Assembly (NCBI RefSeq): GCF_030144325.1
Contig: NZ_CP126307.1
Coordinates: 1,550,001 to 1,614,000, forward strand
Reading direction: 5' to 3'
Source of the DNA: Bosea vestrisii
GTDB lineage: Bacteria > Pseudomonadota > Alphaproteobacteria > Rhizobiales > Beijerinckiaceae
Length of the DNA: 64,000 nt
A program made the translations under genes and the position numbers. Of this stretch, positions 40,863 to 50,248 are shown piece after piece. The notes below the pieces were generated by a model. It did not search any database, was not told where the DNA came from, and was given only the letters and a program-made list of their open reading frames with translations. Every line of letters starts with the position of its first letter. Within the stretch, counting starts at the first letter, position 1.

Positions 40863-43564
40863 TTAATTTAATTCGGAACGTTCTATGTTTAGAACCCACC
40901 GCAATCCGCCGCCGAGCTTGTAGTCGGGCGAGAGAAGCTCCAATCTTGAGAATGAGAACCGCGGGGAGCGCCCCCAGTTCTCCTCCAATACTTTTAGAGC
41001 GAAGCCGAGAGGCGCGTAGGGGCGTGACACAAGCCGATCGATCTCCGGCTTGTCCATCACAATAACGTTTGAGTGCTCCGTCTCAGCTGCATGCAATTTA
41101 TCCAACACATCTGAGACATCATCGATTTCGAGGAGCGCCACATTCTCAATGGGTCGCTCAAAAAACAAGGTCGATGGAGCCTGGTTAATACCGGTGACGT
41201 TAAAATTATGAGCGTAACTACGTTTGGCAGGAATAATTATTCGAGACGAACTCAGCGCAACATCTCGAAATTCGTTAAATGTCGCGAAACGTCCACCAAT
41301 AAAACAGAACGGCAGTGGTCCTGGATCGCCACCGATAGATAGAATTCTAGCAGCAGCTCTTAGCAAATTATACTTCGAAAATCCCCTTTGGTCGATCAGC
41401 AACGCCTGCTCTGTAGCCCAGGCTTTGAGGACTGCCGCCGGCACATTGTGTTCCGCTGTCCGCCGGCTGATATCTTCTGTTTCTCCACTGAGAACGCCCA
41501 AAATAGGGGGCGATCCCCCAGTGTCCGCCGATAAGTCCCAGGTGAGCAAAATCCCCCAACCGATATATAGCAACCGTTCAAGCGCCCATCTCGCTCACCA
41601 TGAAGCATATCTAATGCACCTCGGCCAAAATGTCGGCCTTCGGCGTCAGTTAAATTTCTAACCTGAGGCGCGTGAGCATAGATCACCTCGCCAACATCAC
41701 TCTTTTCACTCCTAGAAAGCAATTCACCCAAAAATATATCTGGAGAGGTACTGCCCCATTCGGCTTTGTGCAAAAATCCCACTGTTGATGATGCCGTATC
41801 ATCCTCAAACTCTACTCTTACGTCGAGTGGTGATACCAAATGGCGGACGCCTTTTGACAGCGTGTTACTCAAGTCCCAATATTCTCTAACCGATGCGCCG
41901 GGGTATACATCATCTGCCACATGGATTTCTCTGAGATTTTCTTTAATCGCCACACTAACCCTCGTAGAAAAACTCTTGAGATTTTCGGAGGAGTCGGCAG
42001 CCCGCAAAATAGGCCTAGCGTCAAGAGACGAAAATTCGAGTACTTTCGTCTCAGATCGTGCAGCATCGAAACGTCGCGAAACCACTTTCACATGGTCTCC
42101 TAGCAAGAATATAGAGAAAAAACCAATTCCGAACTTTCCAATAGGGTTCATGCCCTTGGAAAGAAGCCCGGGAAACTCTTGCTGCACGGCAGCGGAGGAC
42201 CAGAAAGATTGCCCAAAATCCAGAAGGGGCCCAGTTAGCACCCGCTCGGACATCCCGACCCCATCGTCTTCAATATGAAGCCACTTTTGCCCGCCCTGCC
42301 CTAGATCAATCGATATTTTTATTTGACCGAGGTCTGGGTCTTGCTCGTGGACACGGCGCGCGCGGATCGCATCAACAGAATTTTGAAGGAGCTCTCTTAT
42401 TGGGGCGAGCGGTCCCGAGCCGTAAAGGTTTTTTCCGCCCAGCGTTTTAGCCAACTCGGCCGGCGCGCTCACGCGAATTTCAGCATCCACGGGTTTCCAG
42501 CCTTGGGGCCTTATCCTCTTGGCCATTATCCGAGGGCTATCAGCTCCATGTACACGCTTTACCAAAAATGGAGGCGACCCCATCTCGACCAATATAGCGT
42601 TTGACCCCGATACTTCTTTATTTAAAATTCGTAATGCATCGTAACAAAGCCACCATGCACCGGCCTCTTCTACTGGAAAATCTGTACCGCTTGAGAAAAA
42701 TAATTCCTCGCCAACGACGGTTGGGGCATTTAACCTATTTTGAAATGCCCAGTGATCAAACGATAGACCGGTTGGCTTCGAAAGCGCAAAATCAAAAGAC
42801 GGGGCTCTTCTTCTATCGATATGAGCAGCATCGGCGCACCGCAATATAAGCGCTATCTTAACCTCATCGATTGGCCAGTTTCCGTCTATTTCTGGAGCCG
42901 CACCAACAGCATGATTTAAATTATCGAGGAGCTTTTCAAAACTCCAATGATGACTGTGCGCAATGCGACCAATGCTGCGGGAGTACGCCGCCCGAAGCGC
43001 TTCATCATCCAACAACCGCTGAGGTGCGCCGGTTTTGCCATTTTGCCAATTTATATCTAACAGACGCTCGGCATTTTCAGCATGAAGCGCTCTAAGGGCA
43101 GTAAAATTCACCTGCCTCTTAATATTATCTGGCAAATCTGAAATAGTTACTCCATTTGCTTGCTCCAATTTCTTTTTGATAAAAGCTTCGGCATCTTGCC
43201 ACTCAGCCGTTTTCGAAAGTTCATCCAGACCGCCGGGAAAGGCGGCAATAGTCATTCCCGCATCATGAAGCAACGCCGAACAGCCAAAAACAAATGCTTC
43301 CGCCGGATTTAAATTGTAATCGCTTCCGACAATCAGATCGGCCATCTCCCAGAGACTGTCGAGATGGCTTACATTGTGCACAGTGAGCCCTGGACAGTCC
43401 GCGGCGATCTTTTCGACTAACTGCGCTGCCTTATCTCGAAGGCTTAGAAAGCCTGAACGTAACCTGTCATGTCCGTGACGGTCGGCGAACTCGGCTTCCT
43501 GCGAGAGCGTCCTTTTCCAAAGACCCGTGCGTTCAAACCCCACAATTCCCCCAATGCAGCCCAC
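40863..43564 (-). pseudogene. HD-domain + Hsp90-type (GHKL) ATPase, candidate defence protein, frameshifted near the C-terminus
   Basis: An N-terminal HD-like phosphohydrolase domain (VHNVSHLDSLWEMADL, SALLHDAGM, later HSHHWSFEKL) is followed by a GHKL ATPase domain: N-box PIRELLQNSVDAI, G1 EDDGVGM, G2 GKFGIGFFS. The first frame ends after residue 722; the rest continues in another frame over about 235 residues. Adding one G to the run of five (plus strand C at 41553-41557) restores VGGILLTWDLSADTGG and gives about 900 residues. HD + Hsp90-like fusions occur in phage-defence gene neighbourhoods; mechanism unknown. Start is GTG at 43564 or GTG at 43543, the latter with GGGGGAA upstream. The gene is markedly A/T-rich. 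Confidence 0.75.
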
Positions 43565-43702
43565 GTTTTACTACTCATACGAGTGGAAGCATTTCGAGGC
43601 AATCAGCTGATTTTCTTAGACTTTGCTCAAGCTCCTGCTTGATCGGCGGCCCGGAGGCACGCTGCGGTATAGCGAAGCCCAACCGGCCGGCGCCTTGCGT
43701 AC

Positions 43703-45499
43703 CTACGTCGTATGGAGATGCGTGAGGTCTACCCGCACTTTTATTTTGCTGATCTCGGCATACAGGCGCGCCACTGAATGGCCCGAGCCGTAGCTGCGCC
43801 CCACACTCTTGCCGGCAGCGTGCCCCGTCAGAGCATCATGCACGTCCTCTGAGAGGCCTGCATCGCGGCACATGTCCTTGAAGAGGTGCCGAAACGAGTG
43901 AAATACCTTTGACTTGTCGCCGATGGAGATCGGTTTCCGACGAATGTAGTTCCCGAACCACTGCGACCACGAGGCGGTCCGCGCCCGACGCTCCGCCGAC
44001 CTCATACGGGGCCATAGCGTCGCCTCAACTCCGGCAGTGGACTTAACGCGCTCGACATAGGCGAGGAAACCGAGCTGGTGCAGCGCTGGATGTACCGGCA
44101 CCCTTCTAACGCTGTTGCGCGTCTTCACAGTGCGACCGCCGGACGTCCCGATATCCAGATACGGCACCCCGCCATCGTCTAAGCGGACATCGCACACCCG
44201 GAGCTGGCCCAGCTCAGAGAGCCGCGCACCCGCGAAAAGCGCCAGCAAGGGCATCCAGTATTGCGCCTCCCCCTGCCCGCCTTCTTGCCGCCTGCCCTGC
44301 CCATGCACCGGCCCATCGACGAAGATGCGGCGAAGGTCGTCAGCAGTGAAAGGCACTCGATCAGGCTGCGTATGCCCGTTTTCCTCGATCCACGCGGACG
44401 GAAAATGGTTGGGCCACGACGTAGCGTCTTCTAGGTCGCTTTGCTTCCGAGCATGCTCCACTATCGCGGAGAGGAGCGTGAACGCCTTATTGATCGTGGC
44501 AGGCGCCCTGGATGGAAACGCGCTCAAGTCCTCACGCAGTAGCTCCGGCAACGCCATACTGGAGAGCTTCTTCGGGAGCCGCGCTGGCAGCGCCGACATG
44601 GCGGAGGCGAATTCCTGCACTCGCTTCTTGCTGACTTCCCCGATGCGAATGTCGCCGTGAAGCTCGATGAACCGCTGAACAGCGCTCGCGGCCTCCATCG
44701 CGGTTAGCTCGCGTGGCTTCCGGCTGCCTCGGACGCCACTGCCCACTTTCCATCCGGCCAAGGCTTCGGATAGGAACGGCCCGAGCTTGTCGTTCGCCTC
44801 AGCGAGATTGAACCCGGTTGCAAACAGAGGATCGACTGGCGTGAACGACGCGCCCTTCAACTCGGCCAAGGCTAGACGGCTGCCGTCTATGCTAGCGCGA
44901 CGCACAAGGTCCATGAGCGCCTCGTACTGCTCGGCCGCCCGATCTACGTCAACGCTGGGCAAATGCCGCGTGATGGTGCCTGCCTTAGTTCTGGTGCTCG
45001 GCCAACCGGCCTTGAGCAAGACATGATCGGCAGTGTTCTGGACCCGCTCGTTGCCTTCTTCGTCACGACGATCCTTCACGCGGGCGAGCGTGTCGGACCA
45101 TTCCTCGACAAGCTCGGCCCGGTCTTCGCTATCGATTGGCGGGCTGAGGGCGGAAGGCCTGAGCACATCACGATAGTAGCTGACGACGAGCTTCTCCAGC
45201 TCGGCCCTGCTGAGCTTGGACAGATCACGGCGACTGACTTTGTTCGCGAGCACCAGCTCCGCGTCGCTCGTGCGGCGCAGTTCGTCAAACTGAGCTAAGT
45301 AGAAGCTTAGCTTCTCACCCATCTCGCGAAGCGCCCGTTTCCGGTCCTTCGTCTTGAGGCTTTCCCGGATGGTCCCGGTCTTTCGCTTGAACTTGTGCTT
45401 GAAGGCTCCGACTACGTCCTCCGGCACGCGCATATCGAAATAGAACCGACCGTTACGGACGATCAGATAGGGCGTTTTGGGCACGATCTCGCTGCTCAT
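43703..45499 (-). CDS. Tyrosine recombinase / site-specific integrase of the island
   Basis: 598 residues. N-terminal DUF6538-type region (TPYLIVRNGRFYFDMRVPEDV), core-binding domain in the middle, and a C-terminal catalytic domain with Arg in LFAGARLSELGQL, Lys in VKTRNSVRRVPVHP, HxxR in FHSFRHLF, His in LTGHAAGKS and the nucleophile Tyr in VGRSYGSGHS. It lies 85 bp from the tRNA-Glu att site. The arm-type repeat at 45498-45519 overlaps its start codon, so bound integrase would block its own expression. A TTG 9 bp earlier is an alternative start. Confidence 0.92.
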   Translation of the reverse strand: MSSEIVPKTPYLIVRNGRFYFDMRVPEDVVGAFKHKFKRKTGTIRESLKTKDRKRALREMGEKLSFYLAQFDELRRTSDAELVLANKVSRRDLSKLSRAELEKLVVSYYRDVLRPSALSPPIDSEDRAELVEEWSDTLARVKDRRDEEGNERVQNTADHVLLKAGWPSTRTKAGTITRHLPSVDVDRAAEQYEALMDLVRRASIDGSRLALAELKGASFTPVDPLFATGFNLAEANDKLGPFLSEALAGWKVGSGVRGSRKPRELTAMEAASAVQRFIELHGDIRIGEVSKKRVQEFASAMSALPARLPKKLSSMALPELLREDLSAFPSRAPATINKAFTLLSAIVEHARKQSDLEDATSWPNHFPSAWIEENGHTQPDRVPFTADDLRRIFVDGPVHGQGRRQEGGQGEAQYWMPLLALFAGARLSELGQLRVCDVRLDDGGVPYLDIGTSGGRTVKTRNSVRRVPVHPALHQLGFLAYVERVKSTAGVEATLWPRMRSAERRARTASWSQWFGNYIRRKPISIGDKSKVFHSFRHLFKDMCRDAGLSEDVHDALTGHAAGKSVGRSYGSGHSVARLYAEISKIKVRVDLTHLHTT

Positions 45500-45519
45500 G
45501 TATGCCAAAATGTATGACA
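45498..45519 (+). repeat. Arm-type integrase site, right end
   Basis: ATGTATGCCA-AA-ATGTATGACA, matching 32674-32695 in 21 of 22 positions and in the same orientation. It overlaps the integrase start codon. Confidence 0.7.
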
Positions 45520-45583
45520 GCCCGAGCCGAGTAAACCGTTGATTTTTCGAGAGTTTAAGTCCTTCAAGGACTTAGCTGGCCGA

Positions 45584-45601
45584 TGGCGCTCCCATGGGGA
45601 A
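45584..45601. other. attR (18-bp core within tRNA-Glu)
   Basis: TGGCGCTCCCATGGGGAA: the complement of the tRNA-Glu CCA end, acceptor strand and start of the T arm. Identical to attL. A 17-bp palindrome (AAGTCCTT-C-AAGGACTT, 45557-45573) lies just inside the island next to it. Confidence 0.9.
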
Positions 45602-45658
45602 TCGAACCCCAGTTTTCGCCGTGAGAGGGCGACGTCCTAACCGCTAGACGATGGGAGC
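45584..45658 (-). tRNA. tRNA-Glu (anticodon CUC)
   Basis: The minus strand folds as a full cloverleaf: acceptor GCTCCCA paired with TGGGAGC, anticodon stem TCGCC/GGCGA with loop CTCTCAC (anticodon CTC), T arm with GGTTCGATTCC, and an encoded CCA end. It is the intact copy left beside the island; its last 18 bases are the att core. Confidence 0.95.
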
Positions 45659-45773
45659 AGCGCGGCAAGGCCGTCCGTATAATCGGCACCGGACCGCGCT
45701 GCAAGCCCTTCCGTGCAGTCGTGGAAGAAAAACCTGCGGCAGAAAAGCGATACACGCAGGAGCTGGCTGGCCT

Positions 45774-46892
45774 TCAACCCGCGGCGTGCGAGCGCTCGGC
45801 CGGCGCCAGCGCCGGATAGTCGGTGTAGCCCTTGGCGTCGCCGCCATAGAAGGTCGCGACATCCGGCGTGTTGAGCGGGGCGTCCACCTTGAGCCGCTCC
45901 GGCAGATCGGGATTGGCGATGAAGAGCCGGCCGAAGGCGATGAGGTCGGCCTCGCCCTTCTCCACCGTCTCGATGGCGAGCTCGCGGTTGAAGCCGTTAT
46001 TGGCGATGTAGGCGCCGCGGAAGGCCTTGCGCAGGCGCTGGTAGTCGAAGGGCAGGTAGTCGCGCGCATCGCGCGTCGCGCCCTCGACGACATGGATAAA
46101 AGCGATGCCCCGTTTGTCGAGTTCGGCGACGAGGTAATCGAACAGCGCCTGCGGGTCGGTATCGCGGGAGTCATTGGCGGGGCTCACCGGCGAGATGCGG
46201 ATGCCGACACGCTCCTTCGGGAACACTTTGGTGACCGCATCGACCACTTCCAGCGTCAGGCGCACACGGTTCTCGATCGAGCCGCCATAAGCATCCTGCC
46301 GCTGGTTGGAGCCGTCGCGCAGGAACTGGTCGAGCAGGTAGCCATGGGCGCCGTGCAATTCGATGCCGTCGAAGCCGGCCGCCCTGGCGTTCTCCGCCGC
46401 CCTGACGAAATCGGCGACGATGCCGGGAATCTCGTCGAGCCCGAGCGCACGCGGCTCCGAGACCTCGGCGAAGCCGCTCTCGATATAGGTCTTGGTCTTG
46501 GCCAGCACGGCCGAAGGCGCGACCGGCGCCTGGTTGCCGGGCTGCAGCGAGACGTGGCTGACGCGCCCGACATGCCAGAGCTGCGCGAAGATCCGCCCGC
46601 CGGCTTCATGCACGGCGTCGGTCACCGTCTTCCAGCCGGCCACCTGCGCATCGCGATAGATGCCGGGCGTCCAGATATAGCCCTGGCCCTGCTGCGAGAT
46701 CTGCGTCGCCTCGGTGATGATCAGCCCGGCGCCGGCACGCTGGCGGTAATACTCGACATTGAGCGCGTTCGGCGCATCATCGTGCTTGTTGGCGCGGTTG
46801 CGGGTCAAAGGCGCCATGGCGACGCGGTTTTTCAGCTCGAGGTCGCCGAGGCGGAATGGCGTGAACAGCTTGGCGGGGGAGGCATGACTCAT
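45774..46892 (-). CDS. Old yellow enzyme family NADH:flavin oxidoreductase (NemA-like alkene reductase)
   Basis: A 372-residue FMN TIM-barrel enzyme. It shows KLFTPFRLGDLELKNRVAMAPLTRNRA, the substrate-binding HGAHGYLLDQFLRD and QRQDAYGGSIENR motifs and the C-terminal FMN-phosphate loop ADLIAFGRLFIANPDLPERL. Length is typical of NemA/OYE alkene and nitro-ester reductases. Physiological substrate unknown. Confidence 0.92.
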   Translation of the reverse strand: MSHASPAKLFTPFRLGDLELKNRVAMAPLTRNRANKHDDAPNALNVEYYRQRAGAGLIITEATQISQQGQGYIWTPGIYRDAQVAGWKTVTDAVHEAGGRIFAQLWHVGRVSHVSLQPGNQAPVAPSAVLAKTKTYIESGFAEVSEPRALGLDEIPGIVADFVRAAENARAAGFDGIELHGAHGYLLDQFLRDGSNQRQDAYGGSIENRVRLTLEVVDAVTKVFPKERVGIRISPVSPANDSRDTDPQALFDYLVAELDKRGIAFIHVVEGATRDARDYLPFDYQRLRKAFRGAYIANNGFNRELAIETVEKGEADLIAFGRLFIANPDLPERLKVDAPLNTPDVATFYGGDAKGYTDYPALAPAERSHAAG

Positions 46893-47071
46893 CGTGGCGA
46901 TCCTTGTCGCGAAGCGGCGCTAAGGCCGAGGGAGGCATCCATGGCGCCAGTCACCGTCATGCGGGCCGGGGCCGTCGCAAAGAACATAGGCCACATGGCA
47001 GGAATTGGCAGAGGCCGCCCTGCCCTGCTCGCGAGAAAGCGAAGACTCTCCCTTTGCGGACCCGATCGCGC

Positions 47072-47872
47072 ATGAGCCTTTCCGAAAATCCCGAGGACGT
47101 AGAAAAAACGCTCTCCCTGCGCTGGTTGCGTCGAGGGCGCAGCTGGTTGCTCAGCGGCACGACGGGCGTCGTCAGCCTCGTCTACCCGCCTTCATGCGTC
47201 AGTTGCCGGGCCGCCACGAGCGAGGCGCAGGGCCTGTGCGCCCAGTGCTGGGCCGGACTCAGCCTGATCGAGCGACCCTATTGCGAGCGGCTCGGCACGC
47301 CGTTCGAGATCGATCTCGGCCCGGGGCTGATCTCACCGGCCGCGATCGCCGATCCGCCGGTCTTCGCCAGGGCGCGCGCCGCCTGCCGCTTCGACGGTAC
47401 GGCGCGCGAGCTGGTGCACCGGCGGAAATATGGCGACCGGACCGAGCTTGCCCTGATGCTCGGGCGGATGATGGCACAGGCCGGCCGCGAGCTGATCGCC
47501 GAGGCCGATCTCATCGTGCCCGTGCCTCTGCATCGCTTCCGCCTGTGGACGCGGCGCTTCAACCAGGCAGCGGCGCTGGCCGCGGCGATCGCCGGGCAAT
47601 CAGGACGCCCTTTCGCGCCACAGGCGCTCGCCCGCGTCAAACGAACGAAGCAGCAGGTCGGGCTGACCAGGGCGCAGCGCGCCGACAACCTGCAGGGCGC
47701 CTTCAAGGTCCTGCCGGGGATGCGACCGCTGGTCGAGGGCCGGCGCATCCTGCTCGTCGACGACGTCCTGACCACCGGCTCGACCGCCAATGCCGCCTCC
47801 CGCGCGCTGCTGCGTGGTGGAGCGAGCGCCGTCGACGTGCTGACCTTCGCCCGGGTCGTGACGGAAGCGTGA
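47072..47872 (+). CDS. ComF-family double zinc-ribbon / phosphoribosyltransferase protein
   Basis: 266 residues. The N-terminal zinc ribbon is YPPSCVSCRAATSEAQGLCAQCW; a phosphoribosyltransferase-type domain ends with RRILLVDDVLTTGSTA, the PRPP-binding motif, after FNQAAALAAAIA and the KRTKQQVGLTRAQRADNLQGAF signature of ComF. It is linked to DNA uptake in competent bacteria but is widespread elsewhere with unclear role. ATG at 47072 matches the family N-terminus. Glutaredoxin gene follows. Confidence 0.9.
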   Translation: MSLSENPEDVEKTLSLRWLRRGRSWLLSGTTGVVSLVYPPSCVSCRAATSEAQGLCAQCWAGLSLIERPYCERLGTPFEIDLGPGLISPAAIADPPVFARARAACRFDGTARELVHRRKYGDRTELALMLGRMMAQAGRELIAEADLIVPVPLHRFRLWTRRFNQAAALAAAIAGQSGRPFAPQALARVKRTKQQVGLTRAQRADNLQGAFKVLPGMRPLVEGRRILLVDDVLTTGSTANAASRALLRGGASAVDVLTFARVVTEA

Positions 47873-47917
47873 CGGCTCCCTATATTGCGAGGCGAAGCAT
47901 TTTTTCAGGACAGGCCG

Positions 47918-48178
47918 ATGCCGCAGGTTACGATCTACACCACGGGCTGGTGTCCCTATTGCCAGGCCGCCAAGGGACTACTGACCAGGAAGGGCGTCGC
48001 CTTCGAGGAGATCGACGTAGATGGCAAGCGCGAGCTGCGCCAGGAGATGACGGCGAAGGCCGGTGGGCGCACCAGCGTGCCGCAGATCTTCATCAACGAG
48101 CGCCATGTCGGCGGCTCGGACGACCTGCACGCGCTCGATGCGCGTGGCGAGCTCGATGCGCTGCTGAAGGCGGCCTGA
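47918..48178 (+). CDS. grxC: Glutaredoxin 3 (GrxC)
   Basis: An 86-residue thioredoxin-fold protein with the dithiol active site GWCPYCQAAKGLL, the cis-proline TSVPQIFIN and the GSDDLHAL glutathione-binding turn. Reduces glutathione-mixed disulfides in the cytoplasm. The ATG at 47918 gives the canonical N-terminus PQVTIYTT. A nitrilase-family gene begins 13 bp later. Confidence 0.93.
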   Translation: MPQVTIYTTGWCPYCQAAKGLLTRKGVAFEEIDVDGKRELRQEMTAKAGGRTSVPQIFINERHVGGSDDLHALDARGELDALLKAA

Positions 48179-48191
48179 CCGGAGAACGCAC

Positions 48192-49055
48192 ATGACCGCG
48201 CCCCGCTTCACCGCCGCCTGCGTCCAGATGCGTTCGACGCGCGATCCGCTGCGCAATCGCGACGACGCGGTGCGCCTGATCCGCGAGGCGGCGGCAGCCG
48301 GGGCGCAGTTCGTCCAGACGCCGGAGGTCACCAATCTCTGCGAGCGCGATACCAAGCGGCTGCGCGAGATCAGCCAGGGCGAGGAGCAGCACGAGGTGCT
48401 GGCCGGTTTGCGTGAGGCTGCCCGCGAGACCAGGATCTGGCTGCAGATCGGCTCGCTCTCGGTCAGGGCTGGCGAGAAGATCGCCAACCGCGGCTATATG
48501 ATCGACCCGGCCGGCGAGATCGCTGCGCGCTATGACAAGATTCACCTGTTCGACGTCGACCTGCCCAATGGCGAGACCTGGCGCGAATCCAACACCTTCT
48601 CCGGCGGCGACCGGGCGACCCTGGTCGAGACGCCCTGGGGGCTGATCGGGATGTCGATCTGCTACGATGTCCGCTTCCCCTATCTCTATCGCGCCGAGGC
48701 AGAGGCCGGCGCCTTCATGCTGACCGCGCCGGCCTGCTTCACCCGCCAGACCGGCGAGGCGCATTGGCAGGTGCTGCAGCGGGCCCGCGCCATCGAGAAC
48801 GGCGCTTTCATGATCTCGGCGGCGCAGGGCGGCGTGCACGAGGACGGCCGCGAGAGCTACGGCCACTCGATCATCGTCGATCCCTGGGGCCGCGTGCTGG
48901 CCGAGGCCGGCAACGAGCCCGGGCTGATCATGGCCGAGATCGATCTTGCCCTGGTCGCGGACGCCCGTCAGCGCATCCCGACCCTGCGCCACACCCGCTC
49001 CTTCGCGGTCGAGGCCCGCAAGGGCGAACAACCCAAGCTCGACGCAGCCGAGTGA
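48192..49055 (+). CDS. Carbon-nitrogen hydrolase (Nit1 / omega-amidase-like)
   Basis: 287 residues with the nitrilase-superfamily triad: Glu in FVQTPEVTNL, Lys in YDKIHLFDVD and Cys in GMSICYDVRFPYLYR. The FDVDLPNG and ESNTFSGGDRA segments match the NIT1/NIT2 group that removes damaged (deaminated) glutathione or hydrolyses omega-amides. Grouped with glutaredoxin, which fits a glutathione-repair role (inference). Confidence 0.88.
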   Translation: MTAPRFTAACVQMRSTRDPLRNRDDAVRLIREAAAAGAQFVQTPEVTNLCERDTKRLREISQGEEQHEVLAGLREAARETRIWLQIGSLSVRAGEKIANRGYMIDPAGEIAARYDKIHLFDVDLPNGETWRESNTFSGGDRATLVETPWGLIGMSICYDVRFPYLYRAEAEAGAFMLTAPACFTRQTGEAHWQVLQRARAIENGAFMISAAQGGVHEDGRESYGHSIIVDPWGRVLAEAGNEPGLIMAEIDLALVADARQRIPTLRHTRSFAVEARKGEQPKLDAAE

Positions 49056-49128
49056 GCATTGGGAGCAAAACTTGTCGCGGAACGGCCGCGCCCCTATCTG
49101 CAGCCGTTACCGCCGGTTTTGAGTTGAG

Positions 49129-49627
49129 ATGATCCGTTACACCCTGATCTGCGACAACGCCCACGAGTTCGAGAGCTGGTTCGCGAGTTCCGGCAGCTTC
49201 GACGAGCAGGCGAAGCGCGGCTTCGTCACCTGTCCGATCTGCGACAGCGCCAAGGTCGAGCGCGCTGTGATGGCCCCGGCCGTGGCGCGGACCGATCGCG
49301 GGCCACGGCCGGCCGTGCCTGCACCGGAGGCTGCCGCGCCGCCGTCCGCCCCCGCTCCTTCCCCTGCCCCCCGCCGCTCAGCCTGCCGCGCTGATGGGTG
49401 AGAAGGAGATGGCGTTTCGCGCGATGCTGACCGCACTGCACGAGCATGTCGCCGCGAATGCCGAGCCTGTCGGCAAGAACTTCGCCGAGGAGGCGCTGAA
49501 GATCCATCACGGCGAGAGCGAGAGCCGCGCCATCTATGGCGAGGCCAGCGCCGAAGACGCCCAGATGCTGCATGAGGAAGGCGTCGAGTTCATGCCGCTG
49601 CCACGCCTGCCGGAAGGGCGGAACTAG
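49129..49627 (+). pseudogene. DUF1178 family protein, frameshifted
   Basis: The first frame gives MIRYTLICDNAHEFESWFAS, GFVTCPICDSAKVERAVMAP with a CxxC pair, then runs through a Pro/Ala linker into a stop. The matching second half (MAFRAMLTALHEHVAANAEPVG, then IHHGESESRAIYGEAS and EFMPLPRLPEGRN) is in another frame. Removing one C from the run of six at 49367-49372 joins them into about 165 residues, normal for DUF1178. Probably intact in life; function unknown, zinc-ribbon-like N-terminus. Confidence 0.8.
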
Positions 49628-49654
49628 TCTCGCCCATCTAATCAATAAAACTTG

Positions 49655-49763
49655 GTCATCCCGGGCGACCGCAGGGGACCCGGGATCCATTCCTGAACCT
49701 GTACGATAAAGGTTCAGGAATGGATCCCGGCTCTGCGCCGCTACGCGGCTTGTCCGGGATGAC
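49655..49763. repeat. Nested palindromic interspersed repeat
   Basis: Outer arms GTCATCCCGG (49655-49664) and CCGGGATGAC (49754-49763). Inner perfect 20-bp arms are at 49680-49699 (starting CCGGGATCCATTCC) and 49711-49730 with an 11-base loop. Matches the look of REP/BIME-like elements common in this group. Lies just after the DUF1178 stop, so it may also end its transcript. Confidence 0.75.
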
Positions 49764-49814
49764 AGTGAGAGGTTCGCTCGGCTTCCCACTCATACCGCTT
49801 GCATTCGCCCCATC

Positions 49815-49830
49815 GCGGGCATATACCCGC
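49815..49830. promoter_or_regulatory. MarR operator, copy 1 (upstream of marR)
   Basis: GCGGGCATATACCCGC, arms GCGGG/CCCGC around an ATAT core, 5 bp before the marR start codon. Identical 16 bp recur before the MFS gene. Confidence 0.75.
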
Positions 49831-49834
49831 ACCC

Positions 49835-50233
49835 ATGTCGGTTCCCTGCATCTGCACGACCCTGCGCTCGGCTTCCCGCCGGATGATCGCCTTTTATGAC
49901 GAGACGATCGCTCCGGTCGGGGTCAACATCGCGCAGTTCAGCCTGATGCGCTCGATTGCGCGGGTCGAACCGGTGACGCTGACCGCACTCGGCCGACGCG
50001 TCGAGCTCGATCGCTCGACCATCGGCCGCAATGTCCGCGTGCTCGAGAAGATGGGCCTGGTCGTGCTCGGCCGTGGCGAGGACCAGCGCGAGGCCACGGT
50101 CACGCTGACCGAGGCCGGACACAAGGTACTGGAAGACGGCGCGCCCCTGTGGGACGGCGCCCAGAAGTCCCTCGACGACCGCCTCGGCGTCGAATTCATG
50201 CGACAACTTCACGTCGCGCTCGATTCACTCTGA
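49835..50233 (+). CDS. MarR-family transcriptional regulator
   Basis: 132 residues: APVGVNIAQFSLMRSIARVEPVTLTALGRRVELDRSTIGRNVRVLEKMG is the winged helix and GEDQREATVTLTEAG the wing. Start at ATG 49835, immediately after an operator palindrome, implying autorepression. An identical palindrome precedes the MFS transporter gene, the probable target. Confidence 0.9.
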   Translation: MSVPCICTTLRSASRRMIAFYDETIAPVGVNIAQFSLMRSIARVEPVTLTALGRRVELDRSTIGRNVRVLEKMGLVVLGRGEDQREATVTLTEAGHKVLEDGAPLWDGAQKSLDDRLGVEFMRQLHVALDSL

Positions 50234-50248
50234 TTTTCTCATGCATAT

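Larger units (their letters stand above)
32595..45601. mobile_element. tRNA-Glu-integrated genomic island, about 13 kb
   Basis: The same 18 bp, TGGCGCTCCCATGGGGAA, occur at 32595-32612 and at 45584-45601. The right copy is the 3' end of an intact tRNA-Glu; the left copy has no tRNA. A tyrosine integrase gene lies at the right end, beside the tRNA and reading away from it. Inside are phage-like small genes, a serine recombinase, an SOS-controlled operon and candidate defence genes. Codon use is visibly more A/T-rich than the flanks, especially 40.8-43.6 kb. No conjugation, capsid or terminase-large gene is seen, so it may depend on a helper or be a decayed or satellite-type element. Confidence 0.9.
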
